Assembly: GCA_002840015.1 (NCBI GenBank)
Contig: PGZE01000002.1
Coordinates: 1-64,000, forward strand
Length of the DNA stretch: 64,000 nucleotides
Reading direction: 5' to 3'
From: Gammaproteobacteria bacterium HGW-Gammaproteobacteria-2
GTDB taxonomy: Bacteria; Pseudomonadota; Gammaproteobacteria; Xanthomonadales; Xanthomonadaceae
The position numbers were made by a program, and so were the translations under genes. The notes beneath the pieces are model-generated. The model worked only from the letters and a program-made list of their open reading frames with translations, made no database searches and had not been told where the DNA came from. Shown here in pieces: positions 55,032 through 64,000 of this stretch. Positions within the stretch are counted from its first letter, which is position 1. Each line of letters begins with the position of its first letter.

Positions 55032-56246
55032 TCAGACAACACTGAGAAACAGCTCGGCCGGATCGAGGCCGTAGCTGCCCGGTTCAGGCGCGGCAACCAC
55101 ATGGATGGGCTGCTCCGGGTGCTGGTCGTTATGCACCAGCAGGTCCAACTCAGGGAAGCGATTGTACCGACGCTTTTCCGCATCCAGCAGCAACATTACA
55201 CGTGGGCGCAGGCGCCGCGCCTGATTTTGCTCGATGACAATGCCCACTTCGCCATTGGACAATTCAACCAGCGAACCGGTGGGATAGGTGCCGAGACATT
55301 GCAAAAATTGCTCGACGACTTCACCCTGGTATAAGCTGCCAATACCGTGATACAGCTCCTGCAATGCCGCGTGCCGCGAGATCGCCTTGCTGTACGGGCG
55401 CGGGCTGGTCATCGCATCGTAAGAATCGACTACCGCTGCAATTCGCGCGAACAAGGGCGTTTCGCTCTGGCTCAAGCCGGCTGGATAGCCCGAGCCATCA
55501 ACCCGCTCGTGATGGCCCAACACCATGTCACGAACGTTCTGCTCATGTATGCCCGCCTCATCGAGGACGTGTACGCTGTACTCAACATGGCGGCGCACTT
55601 GATCGCGCTCCTTGAAACTCAAGCGTCGTGGCGCCTGGATAAGCTCATCGGGCACAATCACTTTGCCCGAATCCATCAACATGCCACCGGTCGCCAGATG
55701 GATGAGGGTATCCTCGGGAAAACCCAGGTGGCGCCCCAACGCCGCGCATAATGCGCTGCAATTGACGCAATGGCTGTAAAGGTAGGCATCACGTCGCACC
55801 ATGCCCGATATCCACAAGAAGGCATCGGCATTGCGCAATATGCTCTGCACGATCGGTTCCACCGCATCCTGCACACTTTGCGCCGACAGCTTCTGCCCGT
55901 TACGCACATCCGCGATCATTTGCTGCGCAAACTCCGCCGCACGCTCATTGACCTTGCGCGCGCTGGGCGACTCTTCGGCAAAGTTGTGTGAATTGGTATA
56001 AGTGCGTCTGCGCGCTGGCAAAGCACCATCCGTGCGAGCCCGATTCACCTGCGAAGGCATTTGCTCGCGCAGGGTATCCACGAAAACGTGTTGGCAATAT
56101 TGGCGCAACAGCGCAATTTGCTCGTTCTTGGTGATGTAAAAGCCTTGCAACGGGAACGGTGTGCCCACCCAATCGCGATCCAGCCGATTGACGTACATGC
56201 CCGGCCGCAAGTCATCGATTGATAGCTGGACTTCGATTACATCCAT
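55032..56246 (-). CDS. DUF3391/HD-GYP domain protein with altered HD motif
   Basis: From MDVIEVQLSIDDLRPGMYV the product is 404 aa: an N-terminal DUF3391 domain, then an HD-GYP domain. The HHE and GYP motifs are intact (HHERVDGSGYP, ~residue 240), and YSHC and DSYDAMTSPRPY are normal. The HD dyad itself reads MLMDSGK near residue 190, where active proteins have LLHDIGK: the metal-binding His is Met. Hydrolysis of c-di-GMP is therefore doubtful and a sensory or binding role possible. It is cotranscribed with the downstream EAL phosphodiesterase. The frame's extension to 56312 is not needed. Confidence 0.88.
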   Translation of the reverse strand: MDVIEVQLSIDDLRPGMYVNRLDRDWVGTPFPLQGFYITKNEQIALLRQYCQHVFVDTLREQMPSQVNRARTDGALPARRRTYTNSHNFAEESPSARKVNERAAEFAQQMIADVRNGQKLSAQSVQDAVEPIVQSILRNADAFLWISGMVRRDAYLYSHCVNCSALCAALGRHLGFPEDTLIHLATGGMLMDSGKVIVPDELIQAPRRLSFKERDQVRRHVEYSVHVLDEAGIHEQNVRDMVLGHHERVDGSGYPAGLSQSETPLFARIAAVVDSYDAMTSPRPYSKAISRHAALQELYHGIGSLYQGEVVEQFLQCLGTYPTGSLVELSNGEVGIVIEQNQARRLRPRVMLLLDAEKRRYNRFPELDLLVHNDQHPEQPIHVVAAPEPGSYGLDPAELFLSVV

Positions 56247-56319
56247 GGGTGGGTCCGTTGGATCTTCACGCTCCCCAGCGACAGAAGTGACACCATAAAC
56301 CAAAATCGGCACGGCAATG

Positions 56320-56396
<77 letters not shown>

Positions 56397-56479
56397 CGCG
56401 CCAACCCACAGATTCTACGCAAGTAACCGTCCATGGTGTGGCCGCCTGCCCGGCCATCCGTGGCCGGGCGCGAGCCGGC

Positions 56480-56505
56480 GTGAGATGCGATTCAACGCAT
56501 CTCAC
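56480..56505. repeat. perfect 10-bp hairpin between the tRNA copies
   Basis: GTGAGATGCG (56480-56489), loop ATTCAA, CGCATCTCAC (56496-56505). It spans the junction between the two duplicated units and lacks a T-run. Confidence 0.6.
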
Positions 56506-56521
56506 GAAAGCTCCAGCTCGC

Positions 56522-56591
<70 letters not shown>

Positions 56592-56820
56592 CGCGCCAAC
56601 CCGCAGATTCTACGCAAGTAACCGTCCATGGTGTGGCCGCCTGCCCGGCCCTCCGTGGCCGAGCGCTCGCCGGCGTGAGAAGCGACCGGTTGTGCGTCGC
56701 TCGGCCTGCCGGCGGGCAGGTCAGAGCGCTCGTTGACACAGGCACTACCGGCATCCATGCCTCCCGCACCGGCTTGTGCATACATGCACATCGCAGGCGA
56801 CCCCGGAGCAGCGGTTGCAA

Positions 56821-58683
<1,863 letters not shown>

Positions 58684-58769
58684 AGCGTAATACCGGTTCG
58701 CCAAGGATAAAGAACCTTCCAGTATACCGGCTTGCGATGGATCTGGCCAAATCACTGAAAGAAAAAGAC

Positions 58770-59222
58770 TTATTTTTCGTCTGCGGCAACGTGAAGCCAA
58801 AAGGTAACCGGGCCATCGTTGACCAGACTGACCTCCATATGGGCGCCAAAGCGACCACTTTCCACCACGCCGTGCCGTTGCCGCGCCAACTCCAGCAATC
58901 GATTGAACCAGCGTTCACCTTCGCCGGGGCTGGCAGCGCGGGTAAAACTGGGGCGCATGCCTTTTGCGGTGTCTGCCGCCAGGGTGAATTGGCTGACCAG
59001 CAGCAAGCCACCCGCAGTGTCATTAAGTGAGCGGTTCATCCGCCCCGCAGCATCGGCGAACACGCGGTAACCCAGCAACCGCTCGATCATTCGCTGCGTT
59101 TGCGCCTCGCCATCGCCCGGCTGCACCGCAACCAGCGCCAGCAGGCCGGCATCGATTGCGCCGATGGTTTCTCCGGCCACGGCCACACTGGCACGACTGA
59201 CGCGTTGAATCAGAGCGATCAC
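58770..59222 (-). CDS. dtd: D-aminoacyl-tRNA deacylase
   Basis: The 150-aa product has [35 protein letters not shown] (active-site SQFTLAAD) and NDGPVTFWL (the cis Gly-Pro motif), all canonical for Dtd. It removes D-amino acids or glycine from mischarged tRNA. It is 86 bases upstream of rpoD on the same strand. Confidence 0.95.
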   Translation of the reverse strand: MIALIQRVSRASVAVAGETIGAIDAGLLALVAVQPGDGEAQTQRMIERLLGYRVFADAAGRMNRSLNDTAGGLLLVSQFTLAADTAKGMRPSFTRAASPGEGERWFNRLLELARQRHGVVESGRFGAHMEVSLVNDGPVTFWLHVAADEK

Positions 59223-59282
59223 GAGAGGGAACCTCGAAAAACCTGCTCAGCAAAAAAAGTGTGGATGCAGAGCGAATCAACG

Positions 59283-59433
59283 CTCGCCAAGGCGCCAAGA
59301 ACGCCAAGGGGCCCAACCATATCCTGAGGAAAGCACTCGCCGGCTCGGGTAATCCCGCAGGTCACTACCGGCCCGCCGATTTCGAACGCGCTCATCCTTT
59401 TGCTTTCCTTGGCGCCCTTGGCGTTTTGGCGAG
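59283..59433. mobile_element. 151-bp MITE-like element with 27-bp terminal inverted repeats
   Basis: CTCGCCAAGGCGCCAAGAAC plus GCCAAGG (59283-59309) is matched in inverse orientation at 59407-59433, with four mismatches by my alignment. The 97 bases between have no coding potential. It fills the gap between dtd and the rlmI 3' end. Confidence 0.6.
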
Positions 59434-59477
59434 AATAGCTGTGCGTTTGCCCGAGCGTGCGGCCGACATACCCATTC

Positions 59478-60650
59478 TCATTCCACCCGGCAGAACACCG
59501 ATTTCAGGTAGCGGCTCTCGGCCACGTGCGCCATGAACGGGTGATCGCCGCCGGCGCCGGAAACCTTGAACACCTGCGCCGTACGGCCCGCGTAAAACGC
59601 GGCACGGCGCAGCATGTCGAGAAACTGATCCTCACTGACCAGCCCCGTACATGAGCAGGTCAACAGCACGCCGCCGGGTTTGAGCACGCCCATCGCCAGC
59701 TTGTTCATGTCGAGGTATTTCTTCAATGCCGGAATCACCTGTTCGCGGTCACGGGTCATCTTGGCCGGATCAAGGATCACCACGTCAAATTGCTCGCCTC
59801 TGGCTGCCGCATCGCGTAGCCAGGGGAACAGGTCCGCCTGCACATACCGCACCTTTGCATGGTTGAGCTGGGCATTGCGCCGCGCGATCTCCAGGATTTG
59901 CTCATCGATGTCGATGGCAACCACCTCGGCTGCTTCTCCGCGCGCCTTGGCATAAATCGCGAAACCACCCGAATTGCAGCACAGGTCGAGCACCCGTGCG
60001 CCGCGAGTGAAGCGGGCGAGAAACTCGCGGTTGTCACGCTGGTCGGCAAAGAAGCCGGTCTTGTGGCCACTGCCCGGGCTGGCCAAAAACTTGAGGCCGT
60101 ATTCGGTGATGACGCTGGGTTCGGGTATTGGCGGCAGGCGCAAATCGAAGCTCTCCTGCTTTTGCACATGATCCTCGGCAAAGCTGTAGAAGCGGCACTG
60201 CGGAAACTCTGCGCTCAATGCGGCGTAGATCCATTCCCGATAGCGGTACATGCCCGCCGAGAAAAACTCGACCACCAGCAGATCGCCATAGCGATCCACC
60301 ACCAGCCCGGACAAACCATCGCCTTCAGAGTGAACCACACGCCAGGCGTCACTGACCTCGTCCAGACGCAGCGTTTCGCGGCGCAGGCGAACTGCCTTGG
60401 CGATACGTGTACGAAAAAACTCGGCATCCACGGCTTCATCCGGGTTTTCGGTCAGTACCCGCAAGGCGATACGCGAATGTCCATTGTAAAAACCACGAGC
60501 AACCCAGACCCCGGTGTTGTCCTCGATGTCCACCAAAGCACCGGGCTTTGGCCGCGGCTCGGGCTTTTCGAGCATCTTCTGGAAGATCCAGGGATGGGTT
60601 GAGCGGCGTTCTATCTTGAGCCGGATCACCGGCAAAGCGGGCGTATTCAT
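59478..60650 (-). CDS. rlmI: 23S rRNA m5C1962-type methyltransferase
   Basis: The ATG at 60650 (MNTPALPVIRLKIERRSTHPW) gives 390 aa. An N-terminal PUA domain is followed by GLVVDRYGDLLVVEFFSAG, TGFFADQRDNR (RlmI signature) and the SAM motif VLDLCCNSGGFAIYAKARG. The catalytic Cys is in LLTCSCTGLVSEDQF. It methylates a cytosine of 23S rRNA. The longer frame (to 61355) passes through an overlapping GGDEF gene and is not used. RlmI-type is preferred over RsmB by the PUA domain. Confidence 0.9.
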   Translation of the reverse strand: MNTPALPVIRLKIERRSTHPWIFQKMLEKPEPRPKPGALVDIEDNTGVWVARGFYNGHSRIALRVLTENPDEAVDAEFFRTRIAKAVRLRRETLRLDEVSDAWRVVHSEGDGLSGLVVDRYGDLLVVEFFSAGMYRYREWIYAALSAEFPQCRFYSFAEDHVQKQESFDLRLPPIPEPSVITEYGLKFLASPGSGHKTGFFADQRDNREFLARFTRGARVLDLCCNSGGFAIYAKARGEAAEVVAIDIDEQILEIARRNAQLNHAKVRYVQADLFPWLRDAAARGEQFDVVILDPAKMTRDREQVIPALKKYLDMNKLAMGVLKPGGVLLTCSCTGLVSEDQFLDMLRRAAFYAGRTAQVFKVSGAGGDHPFMAHVAESRYLKSVFCRVE

Positions 60651-60706
60651 CGCGGCATGATAGCTGCACCAGCGCACCTGATGCGCAAAAAACACCGCAC
60701 AACGCG

Positions 60707-61867
60707 CTATCGTGCCAGCGCCACCCGATTTCGCCCCGCATCTTTGGCGGCGTACAACGCGGCATCGGCACGCCGGATCAAGGCATCCAGATTGACGTCC
60801 TGCTGTTCCAGTGCGGCCACGCCAATCGACAAGGTCATCGGCACAATCACTGCATCGTGGCGGATCGGCGACGCGCGCATTACCTCCAGCAGGCGCTCGG
60901 CAATCTCCAGCGCCGCCTGCTGATCGGCGCCCGGCAGCAGCGCGAGAAACTCCTCGCCGCCCACACGGCCAATTACATCCTGATTGCGCAGGGCGTTGCA
61001 CAACCGGCGCACCAGCTCCACCAGCACTGCATCGCCGGCATCGTGCCCATGGTCGTCGTTGACACGTTTGAAATGGTCGGCATCGATCATCAGCACCGAC
61101 ATCGATCGCCCATTGCGCCGCGCGGAAATCATCGCGTATTCGCTCTGCTCGAGAATGGCGCGACGACCAAATATGCCGGTCAACGCGTCGGTTTCGGCAA
61201 GATGCCGGGTCGCGCGCATCAAGCGCTCGTTGCACATCAATAAAAAACCGATACTCGCAACCACCGGTGTGGCCCAGATCAGCAGCATATGCACGCCGAC
61301 GATATCGACATCGGCAAGCCACAGCCCGTTGGTCGCCGCCGGTCGCCACTCCCACCCCAGCCGCACAAGCAAGGCCACAATCGATGCCAGAAAACTCAGC
61401 GCGACCACCCGTTGCCCGACTTCACCACCACGCCGCAGGGAATGGAAAATCGGCCTGACCAGGGTGGCTTGCAATACCAGCAAAAACACGATGACCAATG
61501 CCACGCGCAGGCTGTAGCTGGGAATGACGGTAGAAAAAAAGATCGTGCCGGCAACCACCACCAGCAGCGGGATCAGATAAACCACCAGCGGTAACGGTCG
61601 TGCCATGAAACGGCGCAAGGCCATGGCAAATCCGGTATAGCCCATGACCAGAGAGGAATTGCCGACAATGATTACCGGCAAGCTTGCCGCCAACGACCAC
61701 GCAAACGGCGCTGATGAAATCACCACAAACAGCAATGCTGTCGCCCAGATCGTCAAACTGGCGTGGATGTCCGGCTCATAGGATCGGCGAGCGGCAAACA
61801 GGATCAAAGCGACCAAGGTAGCCAAAGTGCTGCATGCAATCGCCATCGAGCTGACATCAAGCTGCAT
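60707..61867 (-). CDS. membrane diguanylate cyclase (GGDEF)
   Basis: From MQLDVSS (61867) the product is 386 aa with about six membrane helices and a C-terminal GGDEF domain (residues ~225-380) holding DALTGIFGRR, MIDADHFKRVNDDHGHDAGD and GRVGGEEFLALL: the active-site GGEEF is intact, so it should make c-di-GMP. A related gene with the same arrangement lies directly upstream (61954-63138), and both carry GFLLMCNERLM just before the domain, so they arose by duplication. The input signal is unknown. Confidence 0.93.
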   Translation of the reverse strand: MQLDVSSMAIACSTLATLVALILFAARRSYEPDIHASLTIWATALLFVVISSAPFAWSLAASLPVIIVGNSSLVMGYTGFAMALRRFMARPLPLVVYLIPLLVVVAGTIFFSTVIPSYSLRVALVIVFLLVLQATLVRPIFHSLRRGGEVGQRVVALSFLASIVALLVRLGWEWRPAATNGLWLADVDIVGVHMLLIWATPVVASIGFLLMCNERLMRATRHLAETDALTGIFGRRAILEQSEYAMISARRNGRSMSVLMIDADHFKRVNDDHGHDAGDAVLVELVRRLCNALRNQDVIGRVGGEEFLALLPGADQQAALEIAERLLEVMRASPIRHDAVIVPMTLSIGVAALEQQDVNLDALIRRADAALYAAKDAGRNRVALAR

Positions 61868-61953
61868 CGTGCGCCTCCGAAAAAACCAAGCCGCACATCC
61901 TACGAACACCGCGCTGCGAGGTCTGTGCTTTTTGCCGCGCCCACCGCAATGGC

Positions 61954-63138
61954 TCAGTCTGGCACGTCATTGATTGCGCTCGCCGCAAACACCCGATTAC
62001 GGCCAGCGCGCTTGGCTGCATACATCGCATCGTCGGCCCGCTTGATCAACAGATCAATGTTTGCCTCGCCCGGGTCGCGTTCGGCAACGCCGATCGACAC
62101 CGTAAAAGGTATTTCCTCACGTCCATAGACCAGCGTCTTGTTCGCAATCCGCTCGCGGATGCGGGACGCCACCCGCAGCGCCTCTTCTTCAGGCGTGGCT
62201 GGCAACACCACCAGAAACTCTTCGCCACCAATTCGCCCGACAAAGTCCTCGGTGCGCAGCGAGGCCTTGAGTCGGCTCATGATTTCAACCAACACCGCAT
62301 CGCCCGCGCTATGGCCGTAGGTATCATTGACCTGCTTGAAGTGATCGGCATCGACCATCAACACCGACAATGGCCGGCGATAGCGCCGCGCCTCGGCCAG
62401 CGCGCGCTCGCTCAGATCGGTCAACGCACGCCTGCTGTAGGCTCCAGTCAGCGCATCAAGCGTTGACAAGCGCACCGCATCGTCCATCAGCCGCTCGTTG
62501 CACATCAGCAAAAAACCGACCGTGATGAGCACCGGCGCAACGGACATGTAAGCCAATGCCGCCGTATTGACAAGACTGTTGTCCAGCAAGCCTGCAGCTG
62601 GGGCCGGGCCAAGCACCAAAACCATCATCCGTACAAGAATGATGGTGATCGCGGCAATGATGCTCACCATTACCACCTGCTGACCCACCGGGCCACCGCG
62701 ATGCAACGAGCCGACCAGGGGCCGCAACATCAGCGCCAGTATCCAGACCATCCCCACAGAAAAAACCACCATCCGCGCAAGGTAGTTCGGATACAAGGCC
62801 GTAAGTACGTACATTGCCGCCGCCATCAGCACAACCGGCAGCCACAGCAACCAAGCTTGTGGCTTTACGCCGGCAAAGCGACGCAAGCCAAGTGCGAAAC
62901 CGACAAACGCGGCGGCCATCAAGGTGTTGGCCAGTACAATGGACAGCAAATCAGGCGCCACATCACGCAGGCCGAACAGGACTTGCGCCAGCAACAGCGT
63001 CACCAAACCGCGCACCCACAGCGTCATGCTTTCGCGCAACAAGCGCGCGTAGCGACCTTGGGCACAGACCAGTATCAATGCAAGGGCCGCCGCCATCAGC
63101 GAGCCCAGAAGCACGACAGTGCGAACATCCAGACTCAT
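61954..63138 (-). CDS. membrane diguanylate cyclase (GGDEF), paralogue
   Basis: From MSLDVRTVVLLG (63138) the product is 394 aa: several N-terminal helices and a GGDEF domain with DALTGAYSRRALTDL, VDADHFKQVNDTYGHSAGD and IGGEEFLVVLP (catalytic GGEEF intact). It shares the same plan as the next gene (60707-61867). Both lie between rlmI and a rhomboid protease gene. The extension of the frame to 63504 overlaps the rhomboid gene and is not used. Confidence 0.93.
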   Translation of the reverse strand: MSLDVRTVVLLGSLMAAALALILVCAQGRYARLLRESMTLWVRGLVTLLLAQVLFGLRDVAPDLLSIVLANTLMAAAFVGFALGLRRFAGVKPQAWLLWLPVVLMAAAMYVLTALYPNYLARMVVFSVGMVWILALMLRPLVGSLHRGGPVGQQVVMVSIIAAITIILVRMMVLVLGPAPAAGLLDNSLVNTAALAYMSVAPVLITVGFLLMCNERLMDDAVRLSTLDALTGAYSRRALTDLSERALAEARRYRRPLSVLMVDADHFKQVNDTYGHSAGDAVLVEIMSRLKASLRTEDFVGRIGGEEFLVVLPATPEEEALRVASRIRERIANKTLVYGREEIPFTVSIGVAERDPGEANIDLLIKRADDAMYAAKRAGRNRVFAASAINDVPD

Positions 63139-63260
63139 GCGCTCCCCTTGCGCGGCAAATGGCCCGACTACAGCAATGTAGCGGTATGGTAGCCCAAGAC
63201 AACGGCGAGAGCGGCTACGGCCGGCCATCGCCGAACTTGCAAACCCCGACATCAGCCCCA

Positions 63261-64000
63261 GATGCTGATGATGGACATACCGCTCATCGACCAACACCGG
63301 GATACGGTAGCGCAACAAAAAAGCGATGCGCGCCGGCTGCGTGGCGCGGCCCTGAGCGCAGTCGCGTTTTTGGCTTTGCTGTGGTGGGTGCATCTGTTTC
63401 AACATCTGTTTGGTGATTTCCCTGCACTGGCATTGCATCCACGCGAGCTCGCTGGACTGGTTGGAATCCTCACTGCGCCGCTGCTGCATGGCTCCTTTGC
63501 GCACCTGGTATCAAACAGCCTGCCGTTGCTGCTGTTGATCACGCTGAGCCTGTCGGTGGTGCCACGCGCAGCAAAACGGGCCTTCGCAGTAATCTGGCTG
63601 TTCAGCGGCATCTTCGTCTGGGCCGTGGGTCGCGATTCGGGCCACATCGGCGCCAGCGGCATCGACCATGGCTTGATGTTTTTTCTGTTTGTCATCGGCA
63701 TTGTGCGCCGTGATCGGCCGGCAGTAGCTGCGGCTCTGATCGCGTTTTTCCTGTACGGCGGCATGGTGCTGTCGATATTGCCAAACGATCCGCAGATCAG
63801 TTGGGAATATCACCTGGGCGGCGCACTTGCCGGCACTGCGTCGGCATTGTTGTGGCGACGACTTGATCCGGCGCCCATGCGCAAACGCTATGACTGGGAG
63901 GACGAGGACGATAGCGATGCTGGCATGGCCTCCGATACCACGCTGGAACCCGTCCGCCCAAACGACGTGCCGGTTTTATGGCAGCGCCAGGAGACGCCCA
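63261..64000 (+). CDS. rhomboid-family intramembrane serine protease (3' end outside window)
   Basis: The frame is open from the ATG at 63261 (alternatives 63267, 63270) to the window end. It shows HGSFAHLVSN near residue 80, then GHIGASGIDHGLMFF, where GASG carries the catalytic Ser, and WEYHLGGALAGTAS with the catalytic His. About six helices fit the rhomboid fold. A C-terminal acidic tail (DWEDEDDSDAG) is seen. It cleaves membrane proteins within the bilayer; targets are unknown. It diverges from the diguanylate cyclase at 61954-63138. Confidence 0.85.

Overview
The window is a stretch of bacterial chromosome of roughly 60% GC. The organism is most likely a gammaproteobacterium of the Xanthomonadales/Lysobacterales. 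This rests on gene content and order: tsaD-rpsU-yqeY-dnaG, an aa3 oxidase cluster carrying ctaG, SURF1, an SCO-like protein, ctaA and ctaB, a PutA without the DNA-binding domain, TonB receptor/secreted-protein pairs, many winged-helix/TPR and GGDEF/EAL/HD-GYP proteins, abundant REP/MITE-like palindromes, and a small RNA with C-rich loops like sX13 of Xanthomonas. The genus cannot be fixed from the sequence alone.

Layout. 1-6 kb: end of a TonB-dependent receptor, a large secreted protein, a lipid A-type acyltransferase and a YdbS/YdbT membrane pair. 6-10.7 kb: an accessory block with a single-chain MmeI-type restriction-modification enzyme, a DUF4143 AAA ATPase and an overlapping STAS-like DUF4325 protein; the last two lie behind a pair of palindromic operator-like sites. 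10.8-15 kb: lytic transglycosylase, NDUFA9-like protein, CCA-adding enzyme. 15-17.4 kb: a minimal mercury operon merR-merC-merA with a textbook 19-bp-spacer promoter, between two copies of one REP-like element. 17.4-25.1 kb: VanZ-like protein, MidA-family methyltransferase, glycosidase-like protein, YbdG-type channel, and a folate cluster (pteridine reductase, folK, folB).

25.1-30.6 kb: tsaD-rpsU-yqeY-dnaG. This part is anomalous. rpsU lacks 70 bp out of frame, and dnaG lacks about 50 codons out of frame. A 113-bp second copy of the dnaG 3' end lies 1.33 kb downstream, beyond two small exported-protein genes and a run of 13 G. Either the assembly is faulty here or the region has been rearranged. 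30.7-39.7 kb: a metal-motif outer-membrane barrel, then the full aa3-type cytochrome c oxidase structural and assembly cluster, including a 47-residue membrane protein too short for ordinary ORF listings.

40-52.8 kb: PAP2-like protein, PutA, a large winged-helix/STAND ATPase/TPR protein, a small HTH protein, a secreted protein, a HAD phosphatase, a C-rich-loop small RNA (51.4-51.53 kb) and an MFS exporter. 52.9-64 kb: alpha/beta hydrolase, an EAL and an HD-GYP protein, an intact CAU tRNA with a truncated tandem copy, rpoD, dtd, rlmI, two paralogous diguanylate cyclases and the start of a rhomboid protease. Four cyclic-di-GMP genes therefore flank rpoD. Intergenic DNA throughout carries several families of short palindromes and MITE-like elements.
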